The notes below the pieces were generated by a model. That model worked only from the letters and a program-made list of their open reading frames with translations, searched no databases and was not told the origin of the DNA. A program made the translations under genes and the position numbers. From Psococerastis gibbosa (Eukaryota > Arthropoda > Insecta > Psocodea > Psocidae), in contig OZ020485.1 in NCBI GenBank assembly GCA_963971405.1, positions 2,046,001-2,110,000 on the forward strand: DNA of 64,000 bases, read 5' to 3'. This document shows, in pieces, positions 11,025-22,744 of this stretch (positions are counted from its first letter, which is position 1; each line of letters begins with the position of its first letter).

Positions 11025-12290
11025 GAGGATATATGTATGCTACGTAGAGAATTTGCACCCCAAAATTAAATACTTTTAAATTTTTATTTAATTAACTCAG
11101 CAAGTTATTGAAAATTTGGTTCATCTAAGTTGTAGAAGACTACTTCGTGCATCATATAATCGGATGTTTTAACTTTTCGGTTTTGTAATTCTTCCAAAAA
11201 TCCCTGAATACGCGAAATTTTGGTCCTGTCTGGTATTTATGAAAGAACTAAGGTACCAAAAATTTAACATTTCCTAATAAATATGATGCATGAAGTAGTC
11301 TTCTACAACCTCAATGAGCCAAATCTTTAATTACTTTCTCTGTTCATTGAATAAAAGAACCGGTCCGAGTTTACTCGAGCATGCTTTGCAATTTTTTTAA
11401 TTAGTGGAGATAGAAAATGATTAATTTGGTAATTAATTGGAAATTGATTAGCATGGTAAATAATTTCCTATGGTTAAATTGCGGATATCTTGGGGGGGGG
11501 GGGGGGGGGGGGGTTCGTCCACCTGACGTCACTAGAGGTGACGTAAATTCTAGATAGGTCAGACCAACACATTACCACACTGCAATAATGGCAGGGCACG
11601 CAATGCATTTGATCGTGAATTTGCTTTCCTTAAAAAAAAAAAAAAATCCACAAAAACCAAATGGTTTTTTGGGAAAGCAACATGTCCTGTTTCTTTACTC
11701 AATTTAACACCTAAAACATGTCTGAAGGTAGAAATCATTAATAGAAAGGTTTCACAGAAAAATTATTTTTTAATCATTTTTCATTAAAATTTAGTTATTT
11801 TTATTTTTATACCCCTAGAAGCAAACCATCAAGGGGCAAGCGACCCCCCGCATTTTGTCAACATTAATAACGACTAAAATATATGTGAATTTAAAAGAAA
11901 TCGTTGGAGCCGATTTTGAGAAATAATTTTTTTAGACGTTTTTTTTGGAGTTTTTTGAGAACAAACCCCCCCCCCCCCCCCAAATTGAGTTAGCCCAAAA
12001 TAAAAATAAAATGGTGCCGAGGCACGATTTTTGTTAACCTACATGCAAACTTTCATCAAAATCGACTGAGTAGTTTGCCCGGAAATCGATGAACAGACAG
12101 ACAGAGCGACAGACAGACAGACCGACATTTCATAAAAACGTGTAAATACGTTGAAATCGCGGAATCGAAAATTTCGACCATCACAAAGCTTTTCTTATAG
12201 CCTACTACGTATAAATTGGAAAGCAAAAATGAAAAGTCAATAAAAACAACAAATTTTGGGGTGCTCATTTTCTACACGTAGCATGTCCTC
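11025..12290. mobile_element. TTAA-type element A, copy 2, split by Helitron-like B
   Basis: Inverted ends of about 45 bp (GAGGATATATGTATGCTACG on the left; reverse complement of CGTAGCATGTCCTC on the right), flanked by TTAA at 11021-11024 and 12291-12294. The empty site, with one TTAA, is present in the paralogous repeat C copy at 25752-25756, so the 4-bp target duplication is confirmed within the window. Without the B insertion the element is about 400 bp, non-coding and thus a MITE. Confidence 0.8.
11357..12224 (-). mobile_element. Helitron-like non-autonomous repeat B, copy inside element A
   Basis: Bounded by GAACCGGTCCGAGTTTACTC on the left and TATAAATTGGAAAGC on the right. Read on the minus strand, the element begins with GCTTTCCAATTTATA-like sequence, contains a (GTCT)n core (12099-12123 on plus as GACAGACAGAC), and ends with the inverted subterminal repeat, a hairpin (CGAGTAAACTCG) and GACCGGTTC. 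Comparison with element A copy 1 shows a clean insertion without a target duplication. Subterminal repeats, a 3' hairpin, a microsatellite core and no duplication are the layout of Helentron/Lep1-type elements; membership is inferred. It contains long G and C runs at 11493-11512 and 11967-11980. Confidence 0.6.
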
Positions 12291-12321
12291 TTAAGCAACC
12301 CTGTCTACCTGACGGGGGTAG
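12291..12321 (-). repeat. Interspersed repeat C, middle piece
   Basis: TTAAGCAACCCTGTCTACC continues the repeat C sequence after element A and is cut again by the TA-flanked element at 12324. Confidence 0.7.
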
Positions 12322-12323
12322 TA

Positions 12324-12832
12324 GGGGTCTTCACAGTGTTGGTGTTATCGAGTTAAATGTGCTATCCAAGTTAACACACAATCATGAGTGGACCTCGGGA
12401 GTGAGTTATATTATGCTATATCGAAAATATTTAACAGAGTAAACAACGTGGTAGTAGTCAGACGTTCTTGGCACGATTTTAAAGAAAGTGGCAGAACTCT
12501 ATTCTATGTGTCACATTTGTTTATATTTTTTTCATTTTGGTTATTATAATTTTAAGTATTTACGATAATTGCTTGTGACGTAATAGATAATATAAATAGT
12601 AAATTTAAATAAGTAGGCCTACTACAAAATTTTAAAGGCGTGTTTCAAATCAATTGACAAAAATAAAAACGGCGGCAGTCAAGCTAAAACACAGTTAACT
12701 AACTTGGAAGTGGATAGGAAGGATAGCACGCTGGTTAGCTTGATTATCGGGTTTCACGTGTGTTAACTTAGCTTGATATAGTAAGACACTTAACTAGGTA
12801 TAACTCGATAACACCAACACTGTGAAGACCCC
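12324..12832. mobile_element. TA-flanked TIR element (MITE), inside repeat C
   Basis: Inverted ends of about 32 bp: GGGGTCTTCACAGTGTTGGT at the left and its reverse complement at the right, with TA at 12322-12323 and 12833-12834. The neighbouring repeat C sequence runs on directly on both sides. Non-coding, 509 bp. TA duplication points to the Tc1/mariner superfamily, which is inference. Confidence 0.75.
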
Positions 12833-12960
12833 TAGTGAGTCGGTTTGAGGCACCCTAGGGGTAAACTCGTTCATCTCAGGGAAAAGGGGAGTTGACTGGC
12901 AGAGTGGACCTCTCGATTATAGTGGATTCCGATTGACTTCAGGGAGCCTACCCATCAGTC
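12833..12960 (-). repeat. Interspersed repeat C, right piece
   Basis: Reverse-complement match to 25600-25730: shared blocks include the reverse complement of GGAATCCACTATAATC and of CAGTCAACTCCCCTTTCCC. Confidence 0.7.
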
Positions 12961-15074
12961 TAAAAGACATGTAACTAGCGCTTTGGTTGGCTAATAATGA
13001 CGCACAACTGATGACAACTAGCTATAGGTACACTGGTACGCACGGGTATTACCTTTAGACCTATCGGTCCAGAGCGAATCATTATTATGCAATTGAGGAC
13101 AATTGTCAGTACAACAACTCGACAAGCACTTAGACTGACTGGTAGTCAGGTCAGTACAACTTTTTAAGGTCATAGCCTACGTATGTTTTAGAGTTTGTAG
13201 GTAGACCTATATTATATTGAGCCGTTTTCGAGAAAAGAGGCTGGTTTCCAGCCTTTGTAGCAGTTTGCCATGATAAATGGCAAGATGGCAGAGACAATAG
13301 CTAAAATAGCAGCGTCTATGGGCAAGAGGGGCAGCCGTGCAAGGTAGGGTCAATAGAAGTACCACGTACGGAGAGTGGTGTATCAAACATAACCCATCTT
13401 ATCCAAAATTCTTCCTGATTGTAGTTATATGAATGAATAAGTGAGTCTTCATCGGTAAAATCTTAAGTTTTTTGCTGGCGAAAGACCCCATAATTTTGCA
13501 CCTATATTTTAAAATGTACCTCAGCCCCTGTACGGAGCTAGTTCAAAAGTCTTGATCTGTAAAATCTAAGCATTACTGGTGTCAAAATGCGTAAACCCCC
13601 ACTATTTTTTCAAACATGTACAGGTCTGTAGGGCTACAGCAGAAACAGTAAATGACGGCGATTTGTTTCAGGGGACAAAATGGCGGCGATACAAAGGAGG
13701 AAGCCAACTTCGGGAACAAGCATAACGGATGTGTTTCTCTGGTTCATCATACTTCCAGTGACGGCCGTCATAGTTAGATAAGTGAAACCGTTTTAGCGAA
13801 ATTACCACTGAGTTGTGAGCTGTGATCAGAACAATTACCAGTGCGTGTACTTGTCACTCTTGTTAGGACTTGTTCAAAAATTCTCAATTTTAGTGAAGCT
13901 ACGTACAGACTTTGGCCACTAAGTTTTATAGATTAACATTTTTGTGGTTTCCCACATCTTGAGAGAATAAATAACGTTTCCTGGTGCTGGCTTATTTTAA
14001 GACCAAATGGCATCGGCTCAATTTGTTATCTTAAGTTAAGATCGGCATTATGCATTGTGTTCCAAGTGTAGGCTAGTTAGTTTTATCACAATTTATTTTA
14101 AGAGTCAGCATGTTATTCGCACACCTCAACTTCAATAGAGACTTCTCAAAACAAAATGACATCACTCTTGCTGCAAAAAAGTTGAGCGATAACTCTAATG
14201 ATTGATGACGTAAAAGATATTACATTAGGTAGGCTTTCTGGTTTAACAGATTTTTGTAGGCAAACTGAATTTTGATAGATCTGACATGAAACACGTTGCG
14301 TAAGCCGTAAGGCATTTCATGTTGTATAATTTAATTAAATGAGTACAACAACATCAAATACAATAAATGATCTTAATGATCGTCTTGCTTCAAATGATAT
14401 ATTTCACAAAAAAGATACCGCAAGATAAAAAATTATGTTTCGAATTCTATTCCCAACAAGCAACAACATTTGTGTGAGCATTACAAACATTTCCATGTAG
14501 AGGACAATTTGTTGCATGGTTGTTACCTTGCCTCAAAGTGAAAATAAGTCAAGGATAAATGCAATGCAGTAGTATACAATACAATACTTATATGCATTTT
14601 TAAAAGGCATATAAGGCTTAAATATTGGGGAGTGGCTAAGGGTAGCCATGCAGGCGGATGGTTGGAATCACCTATTTTATTGCACGGCAATATGGTAACC
14701 AACTAAATCGTCAGTACTTAGCAGTTGGTTTTTAATTTAAAACAGGGAATGCAGGGTCGTACGTTACGGTCGTATAGAAATACCTGGCTCATGTATATCA
14801 GTGCGGTATAAGGCTATGTAGGCAGTCAATTAGAGACGACGTTTCATTTTTCTGTTTGCTGGTCCTCAAACAATTAACAATACAAAATTTTCTAAACGAT
14901 GCAGGTCCATTTTTTAACGATTTGAGCTTGAAATTTACTATACCAGAAACTAATGTTTTGTACTTTTGTTGAGATGGCTTCCAGTGCAAGTTACAGTAGA
15001 TAAAAGGCGTAATTGGCCAGCATGGCGTTTTAAATATTTTTCAAATACAATATTGTCATACTAGTAACATGACA
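12961..15074. other. No gene seen (2.1 kb)
   Basis: No ORF with family resemblance, no splice pattern and no clear element end. At 13600 a stretch with AAAATGCGTAAACCCCCACT recurs near 35280 and 59390 (a repeat of unknown type). Confidence 0.5.
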
Positions 15075-15420
15075 ACAACGAACTCAAACGTATTTCCAAA
15101 CGTTTCGTCAACATCTGCGGTCAACAACTTCAGTAGAACTGCGTAGACTTCTAAGATTGTATCTCGGAGGCTCAGCAGCAAGTGTTTGGGTAAGGGGATA
15201 GTGCACCCACCGGAGCCTGGTCCTGATTGGCTCCCTACTAACTCAACCTGATTTTCGGATGATGACGTCATTAATGGGGGAGGTTCAACCTAGATCCCCC
15301 CACCACCCTGCAGCTTGGTATAAAATATATCAGTGCAAGATGTTGACCGCAGATGTTGACGAAAAGTTTGGAAGTACGCTTTGAGAACGACCACGGTCCA
15401 TCATGTAGGGTTCTACTGCT
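15075..15420 (-). mobile_element. Penelope-like element 3' end with inverted terminal pieces, copy 2
   Basis: Minus strand 15271-15085 encodes ENQVELVGSQSG and then LRDTILEVYAVLLKLLTADVDETF, parallel to the Penelope-like C-terminus at 37.6-37.9 kb. Plus strand 15340-15420 holds an inverted copy of the same terminal sequence (GACCGCAGATGTTGACGAAA). The element is therefore a short 3' piece joined to an inverted terminal piece, the same design as the copy at 37481-38081. It is older, as the two arms differ at several sites and no target duplication is obvious. Confidence 0.65.
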
Positions 15421-16449
15421 TATACAAATAACTCCGGCCTTTGTAATACTAGGCTATATAACTGGTTTATGGCTTAATTTTTTTAATATTTTTTGTTCTG
15501 AATGAGGAAGACGATTTTTTAAGTTACACGTTCCCTATTGTGTTTGTTAAATGATGGGTAAACCATCAGCTTGTTATAATAAGGTACGTTTATTTTTTTC
15601 ATAATATTATATATACTGTACATACCTAAACTGAATATTAGTCACAATTTCTTTGTTCAAATTCCATATGGGTGGTAATTTTAATGAAATCTATTGTAGG
15701 CTACTTTGTACGTTTTTTCAAATTTCCTGTAACTTATTGTAGTATTATTGTTTGGATCATTTTAAAATATATGAATTCAATGAGGCATACAGTACGAATG
15801 TAGCTACGTGTTCCAGCAGAGGACCCCATTTTGCAAGTGTTGGCCCTAATTTGTAGTGATATTGCTTTTTGAGTCAATCAGCGGTTCCTCTGCACCAGGT
15901 TTTCGTTTAAATATGAAAAACTGTTGAAAGTTTTCATGTAGTGTAATTATTACTGAAAAAAGGTTGTACGATACAAGTTGTAAAGTGTAGCGTAACGAGC
16001 CCTCAAATCAAATACCTATTTATCGACAAAAAGGAAAAATGTTGCACAACATGCCAAGCAGTCGGCTTGCTCCAAAGGGCTCCAAAGTACACATTGTGAT
16101 ACAGAAATATAGGCTTCGTTTGTTTCAACCTTGATGTTCAGCTATTTACTGTATATTGTAAATGACTTTTCTATTATTAACCAGGGTACAATCTACAATT
16201 ACTCTCACAATTTCAACTTGATCAGGTACTCGAGTTGTAGGTTACGAGTTTCCCTATGTACGTAAATTTTGTTTTCCAGTGAAAATGAGCCTAGGCCCTA
16301 GGGTAAACCTTGTACAGTCATGGAAATACATCAAATAGAACGTTCTTTTTACTACAAGTTGCGTTATTTTTTTTTTTTAGATATTTTGAAACCATGTGAT
16401 GCATGATCTATAGAAAAGTGAAGCAGCTGAAATTGAGAGTCCTCACTTG
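15421..16449. other. No gene seen (1 kb)
   Basis: AT-rich, without ORF or repeat that I can identify. Confidence 0.5.
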
Positions 16450-16460
16450 AAAGTAATTAT

Positions 16461-16759
16461 GACTTGACTTGACTTAGGGTGGCGCTAACAGCCCATGGGG
16501 ACTTTTGGCCGCACGTACTATGCCTCTCCATTCCGCTCGATCACAAGCCACCGTCCGCCACGTTTCTGGGTGCAAGCCCATTTTTTGGACGTCATCCGCC
16601 ATCTGGTCCTGGTACCTCTTCCTTGGCCTTCCCAGGGGTCTGGGTTCGGTCAAGTGAGCCTCCCATACAGCGCGTGCTGCTCTGGAGGGGTCCATTCTCG
16701 CTACATGGCCTATCCATTGGAGTCGCTGCCCCCTGAGACGATCCAAGACACTAAAACTA
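16461..16759 (-). mobile_element. RTE-like LINE 3' fragment with 11-bp target duplication
   Basis: Minus-strand frame (16746-16474) encodes LRGQRLQWIGHVARMD, RPLGRPRKRYQDQMADDV and AEWRGIVRAAKSPHG, the typical C-terminus of RTE-type LINE ORFs. The 3' end on the minus strand is a short tandem tail (AAGTC)n. The 11-bp AAAGTAATTAT flanks the copy at 16450-16460 and 16760-16770, so this is a single 5'-truncated insertion that keeps an open frame, suggesting a modest age. Confidence 0.85.
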
Positions 16760-16770
16760 AAAGTAATTAT

Positions 16771-17536
16771 ACTTGTAATAATATATATAATGATGTATGC
16801 CTGCTGGTTGCCATAATAATAATAATAGGAAAACCCAGTACGACTGAACCAGGTTGTATTGTAGGGCGAATTCCCAGTTCAATTGGCAACAAAAATAACC
16901 CATCCATTGCCATACCGAAAATTTACCATTATCGACTATATTAGTTCTCAAAATCAATGCTTCCACGTGAAATCGGTTAGCTAAGTCGACGATCGGGTGT
17001 GGCCTATAAAATAGCTATTTTATTATTTGGAAATTATTTCGAACTTTCTTCAGCTCTTCATTGTTGAAAAATGTTTCTATGCGGCAAAGTTATTTCAAAA
17101 TTGTACTTTATTAACTTTATAGCCAATTTCATTAGCACTCAAAATCAGTGCTTTGATGTGAAATTGATTACCTGGGTCGACAACAGGGTGCTCGTTTCTG
17201 AAACAGCGCAGCACCCTGTATTAGGAAAAATTGTTTCATTTTCAGTCTGTAACCATATGGGCTATTTTTGATCCGAATAGACTGAATAAGTCAAATTTTT
17301 TATCATTTAAAAATGTAGGAAAAATTGGCAGGCGCGATAGTCAATGAGGGACCCTCGTTCGAATTAATTCCGACAAAACAACCTGTATTAACCTGTGCTT
17401 TTTAGGGAGATTCATCTACCTATTGAGATGGCGACCAGCTTTCGGAAAATTTCTTCACAACCTTTCATTTCATGACCCCCTGAGCCTAAAACCACCCTCC
17501 GTTCAAAATGTTATGTATATATTTATATGTATATGT
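16771..17536. other. No gene seen
   Basis: AT-rich. No supported feature. Confidence 0.5.
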
Positions 17537-18724
17537 GCATATACAGGGTGCCCCAGACCATCCGTCCACCTACTTATTCTCGAAAACGAATGACGTCAGA
17601 GATCTGAATTTTTTTTATCATTACAAAGTGGGCGTTGATCCATTTCTGGAAATTAGTTTGGAATTTTTTGGGGACCTGGAAGGGGGGTTTTGGGGGGGGG
17701 TCCATATACTGTTCCTTGGAATAATCAAATGTAAAGGTATGTCAAATTGCACATCATTGAAAGCTTATAAAGTGTTCATTCATAATTTGCAAAAATTTTG
17801 ATTGTATCCCTACAGGTTCAGGTACAGTAAACAGCTAAAGTTTGAGATTAAATTTCTCTAAAATATCAAATAACATCATATGGCACATTGTGCCTTAAAT
17901 GAAAGCTTATTCCAAGAGTTATCAAGTTAATTATACAAATCGTACCTGAACCTGCGCCTGATATATGTATATCGATTTTGGGAAACAGGATGGCGGCCGA
18001 TTGAAACCTTGCATAATTCATATCTCAGTTATTATTGGTCGCAGAGGAATGAATTAAAATTTGACTGAAAGTCCGTATTATTATTTACGATAATGGTAAT
18101 CAACACTTTTTACGACAAATCAACCATTTTAAGATGACGCCCAGTCAAAGTGAAAATAATTTGATAAATAAAAGTTCATAGTCGGCATTGTGGTTCGAAA
18201 TTAGGAACACAAGAGTGTTTTGTGTGTTGATGTTGTGGTCGGGAAAATAACGAAGTACTAGGAGGTATATTTTATTTGTTATTACATACATAGCGTAGGT
18301 AGCGTAGAGGAAAAGCACGGTCTGCGGAATCTCCCTACACCTGATCGGCCAGAGCCGAATGGGATTTTTTTAGCTTAGGCGGGAACGAACCAGAATGGCT
18401 GCTAAAACACAGAAAAATTCAGTTGAATGCAACTTCTGGGTTTCCCAACATATTTTGACTAAATTTGGACGGAAATTTATGATGGGCTTGTTGATACATT
18501 GCATGCTTATATGTAGAGTAGGTCCACTAGTTTTTACGCATTTCCCCGGAACTCTCAAAATTTCCCACATTTTACTCTTAGACCGCCCCCTGATCGATAA
18601 TGGTGCATATTAGTTAAGACAGTATGTGGGTTATTTTTTACTGAAATTGAACTGGGAATACGCCCTGAAAGTTTGTCACTGACTAACTGTTCTCTTCAAA
18701 CACTCTGTACTATATACAGTACAT
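17537..18724. other. Unclassified repeat-like sequence beginning ACAGGGTGCCCC
   Basis: ATACAGGGTGCCCCAGACC near 17543 resembles a widespread arthropod repeat end (ACAGGGTGTCCCA). No second end, coding part or target duplication was found. Confidence 0.35.
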
Positions 18725-19026
18725 ATCTTCTTCTTCTTCTTCTTCTTCTTCTTGTGGCTGTACAGCCCTTGATGAGGTTTGGGCTGCCCGACAACACTCC
18801 TCCGGTCATCTCGGTTTTGTACAACGCTCCACCACCTATACGGACTTCCAACTCACCCTTCTAGCGTTTTCGAGGGTCATCTTCCTGGCTTTGTACACTT
18901 TTCGGCATGGAGTCGTCTTACGACGTATCCCAGCCATTTTATGCGTTGCGCTTTTATGAACCGGACTATGTCTTCTCCGTTGAGTATTACGTCTATTTCG
19001 GCCTTTGAGGACGATAGAATGTTCTA
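18725..19026 (-). mobile_element. RTE-like LINE 3' fragment with (AAG)n tail
   Basis: Minus-strand translation gives [20 protein letters not shown], the conserved LINE C-terminus, then decayed sequence through RWWSVVQNRDD-like and QPKPHQGLY blocks. The minus-strand 3' end is (AAG)n, seen as (CTT)n at 18727-18754. Frameshifts are present. It abuts, tail to the left, an oppositely oriented RNase H-type LINE at 19027. Confidence 0.75.
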
Positions 19027-19375
19027 GCCAATTTAAAATCTTCAGGATGGACAGTTGCTGTCCAATGGATACCGAGCCACGTGGGAATAGCTGGAAACGA
19101 AAAGGCAGACCTGGTAGCTAAGATAGCCACAAGTGCAGCGAATTCGGCAGTTCCTCTAACACTAAATAGTGCGAAGCGCAATAACAAAGACACAAGAACG
19201 CTCTATCAACCAGCGCAACAGCACAGTCATGGGAAACTTTGCTAAAAAATCCCTTACCACATGACCTGCCAAGGAAGCTGTAACAAAGACATCTCATCAC
19301 TTTACTGGCAGGCGCGGCACCAGATGGCGGTAAAGCCAAGAGTGGGCGTTGGATAAAGTAAAGTAAGTAAACTAT
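19027..19375 (+). pseudogene. RNase H-bearing LINE 3' end, copy 1
   Basis: Plus-strand frame encodes SSGWTVAVQWIPSHVGIAGN followed by EKADLVAKIATSAANSAVPL, the end of the RNase H domain found in I/Loa/Nimb-type LINEs, then decayed sequence. The 3' end is GGATAAAGTAAAGTAAGTAA, a short tandem tail shared with the copy at 50930-51865. Confidence 0.75.
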
Positions 19376-20039
19376 TTCTTTCTTTTACGTCACTCTCCTA
19401 TTTTTCCTTGTAATTAAAGATAATTATAGCTATAGTCAATTTAAAAAATTTAAAATTAAAAGCAAGAATTTGTTGATAAAAAAATATTTAATACAAAAAA
19501 TCAAATTTTAACATAATTCATTAAAAAAAATTTAAATAATCAATCTTTTTTATTTTGACAGTCATATTATTATTACATTTATTTGCATCAGCATTTAACC
19601 ATATATTTGTTTGTGGCAATGGCGGCCCCAAGGAGGGGGTGGCACCACCCCCCCGCCCTCCCCAACCCCTACTCCGAAAAATATTGCAAATTACTTTTAA
19701 TAAATTTAAGCCGAAGCCGATATTTTGAGAAATTAATTTATACTGAATTAAGTTGGTTAACTTGGTTCATCAGCAGTTGATTTTTATTTTTTTGAAATAG
19801 GTCCAAATGGTTTCTAATTGTGTATACTTAGGGATGGACACTTAGGGATGGATTTCCTAAATACCTTCAAGCTTTTTGTACGAAATCCAACAATGCAGCC
19901 CAAACCCCCCGGCACCATCCAGAATCATAATCTGCAAGATTTTCTGAGCTTTCACAATTTTCAGAATGCGGTCCTCATATTTTGCATACTCAGCAACCTA
20001 TAGCACCTCGTCTAGAAGATAATTTCATATTATATATCT
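19376..20039. other. No gene seen
   Basis: Very AT-rich up to 19600, then unremarkable sequence without supported features. Confidence 0.5.
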
Positions 20040-20098
20040 CGGTACCTATATTTGATAAATAGAAAAGCATGTTCGAGTAAACTGGAACCGGTTCTTTT
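20040..20098 (-). repeat. Terminal fragment of Helitron-like repeat B
   Basis: AAAAGCATGTTCGAGTAAAC then TGGAACCGGTTC matches the hairpin-bearing end of repeat B. Confidence 0.55.
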
Positions 20099-20912
20099 GG
20101 CTTGTGCTCACCGCATTGGAAACTGTTTGGTTGATTAAATTTTCAAAAATTAATTAAGTACCGTAGATAGGCTACATATCGTAATGTACCTACCATACAA
20201 CAGACACCTGTCAACTGTTTAATTCGGAAAATGCGATTTATTGTCGCATCAGTTGCTTTGTGCAAGTTAGCATAAAAATATGTTGGACTGTAGCCTGCAT
20301 AACCAACAAACACATGAAAATAAAAGCTCGGAGATACCAATCGGTAGTACAGTAGTAATATTTTTAAAAACATTAAAATTTATATGAGTTAGGACTGAAG
20401 TAGGTCAATCAAGTCGCACAGTCTGCTAATTCAAAACGAGAATGAGAAACACGTTTGTAGCTACAGTGGGCTGCTAACAATCTAATAAAGGCAGAGATAT
20501 CAGAGCTGCTCCCCAAAAGGAAAGATAATAAAAGAAAAAGGTGATGCTATGGTCCGTACCGAGGCCGTTTTTTTTCCGCAGTGAACCTTGCTAGCAAATT
20601 AGTTGTTTTAGTGTCGGAAAAGATCGTTCCGTCTGGAGTCTGTTCCTGGGCTCGACTTGGAGGTAGTATGACGAAAATGAAAACCGTATATTTATATCCA
20701 ATTAATAATAAGGTAGTTTTACAATTGTGAAAGGGGGATCCCAAACGAATGGTTCCCGTGCTGGGGCCCTCCTTCAACTCATCGAGCTTTACCTAAAAGA
20801 AAACCTAACGTTTAAATAAAGAATAATAATTAAAAAAAAAAAAAAAAAAAAATAAGAACTGATGAGAATAGCAAGCAATATTAGAAGTATTAAATAATAG
20901 TTAAATAAAAAG
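20099..20912. other. No gene seen; A-run after an AATAAA
   Basis: TTAAATAAAGAATAATAATT is followed by 22 A residues (20832-20853). This looks like the poly(A) end of an unidentified plus-strand retrocopy or LINE tail. Confidence 0.4.
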
Positions 20913-21443
20913 TTATGAACTATTTTGTAATATGCATTCTTCTAGTATGTTTGTATAAGGATTAAGGTATGTTTTAATTCGTTGTTTGAAAATTTTTGTT
21001 GTAGGGGTAGATTTAATGTTTTCTGCTAGCTTATTAAATAATGAGACAGGCAAGTAAGTATGGGAGTGTTGAAGTAGGGACGTATTGTGCTTAGGAATCT
21101 GGTAATTACAGCCGCTGCCAAGTCTTGTGCCACAATTGAAATGATAGCCGGTTAAAGTCCCGGGTATGGACAATTTGTTTGTCACCCTAAATAGAGAGAC
21201 TCGAGCAGAGGCACGGCCAAAGCCCAGAAATGGTCTTGTTTTTATTTTCGTAAAGATATGTTGGAGAAGGGAAATATGAGGTAATATCCATGACAATTGG
21301 TGGCCGTACTTGTCGTATAAGCAAGAGTAACGGCCAGGAAAATTGCTATTTATGATAATACAGCCAGCAAACGTAGCGGCAAATTCAGCCAACGCCAGCA
21401 GCAAGCATTTCCTTTTCATCCCATACATTTTCATTTCTATCAC
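20913..21443 (-). pseudogene. ORF of 176 codons, LINE C-terminus-like
   Basis: The last third reads TYLPVSLFNKLAENIKSTP, then TTKIFKQRIKTYL, the pattern seen after the reverse transcriptase in CR1/L2/Jockey-type LINEs (small-WN-LP-xx-I spacing before FK-x-RLK-x-YL). The first 100 residues have no motif I can name. It is open throughout, but no RT block is attached, so I read it as a 5'-truncated LINE piece; it could be something else. Confidence 0.4.
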
Positions 21444-21794
21444 AATATTTGACTGGCATACAATATGTCAATTATGGTAATCCATTTACTTGAGTGAGCC
21501 ATCAATTTTTCTTTATCGAGCCTCTATATGAAATATCGCTACATTTCGTGATGTAGTTCATGTTTATAGAATTCTCAAGACAAAGCTTATTGGACAATTA
21601 TTTATAGGCCTGCAACACGCATCTTCCCCCGCCAAATTTAACACAATTACGTGATAACTGACAGTTAGGCTCATCTCATAAACTGATCCTTAATGGATTT
21701 AAATTATTATAAAAACCTTGGGAAAGCAAAAACAGCATGCAACCCAAATTGGGGCGATCGGTGATCGATAGTCTAAAGTTAATACAACTTAATT
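21444..21794. other. No gene seen
   Basis: No supported feature. Confidence 0.5.
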
Positions 21795-22643
21795 GAACCG
21801 GTCCGAGTTTACTCGAACATGCTTTCCAATTTATAAATTAGTAGATAGACATGTGTAATTTCATAGAAAATAATTTCCCTATGGTTAAATTTTAGATCCC
21901 TCGAGGGGGGGGGGGGGGGTCAACCTCAATGTATTAAAAACCCCTTAAAACTTAATTGCATATTCTGGAACGAACAGACCAATACATTGTAACAGTAGTA
22001 ACGATGACACATGGCACGTAATGTATTGGATCGTGAATTTTCCATAATTTCTTCAAAAAATAATTTTTTGCACAGAAACAAAAATTTTTTCGGGAATGCA
22101 ACCTGTCCTTTTTTGTTACCCTATTGAACATCTAAAACATACCTGAAGGTAGAAATCATCGAAAGAAAGGTTCCGCAGAAAAAAAAAAATTTAGTCATTT
22201 TTCATGAAGATTGAGTTATTTTTATTTTTTTACCCCCAGAAGCAAACTATCAAGGGGCAAGACACCCCCCGCATTTTGTCTACATTAATAACGACTACAA
22301 TATATGAGAATTTAAAAGAAATCATTGGAGCCGTTTTTGAAAAATAATTTTTGTAGACGTTTTTTTTGGAGTTTTTCGAGAATAGAACTCTTTCAAATTG
22401 AGTTAGCCCAAAATAAAAATTGTCCCGAGCTATGATTTTTGTAAACCTACATGCTAAATTTCATCAAAATCGACCAAGTGGTTTGCCGGGAAATCGATGA
22501 ACAGAGGCAGACAGACAGACATTTTGTAAAAACCACTGTTTTGGGTTCCTGGGACCTCAAAACGGGTAAATCCGTTGAAATCTCGGAATCTAAAATTTGG
22601 ACCATCACAAAGTTTTCCTTATACTATGTATAAATTGGAAAGC
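21795..22643 (-). mobile_element. Helitron-like non-autonomous repeat B, most complete copy
   Basis: Same ends as 11357-12224: GAACCGGTCCGAGTTTACTC on the left and TATAAATTGGAAAGCA on the right. It has a G-run (21905-21918), a shared middle containing ACATACCTGAAGGTAGAAAT, and a GACAGACAGAC core at about 22507-22520. No coding part. The left end carries the hairpin CGAGTTTACTCG about nine bases from the terminus. Confidence 0.65.
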
Positions 22644-22744
22644 AATAAACAATCCGCGTTAAAACATTATGCAGACAATACTGAGCCTTTCTAATGGACG
22701 GGTTTGATTTGGTCAAAACTGCAACTTACCATCAAGTCATGCCG

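Noticed and set aside
16479-16944. Plus-strand ORFs of 85 and 149 codons
   Set aside because: Antisense to an RTE-like LINE C-terminus with clear motifs on the minus strand.
18727-18754. (CTT)n as an independent microsatellite
   Set aside because: It is the (AAG)n tail of the minus-strand LINE that ends there.
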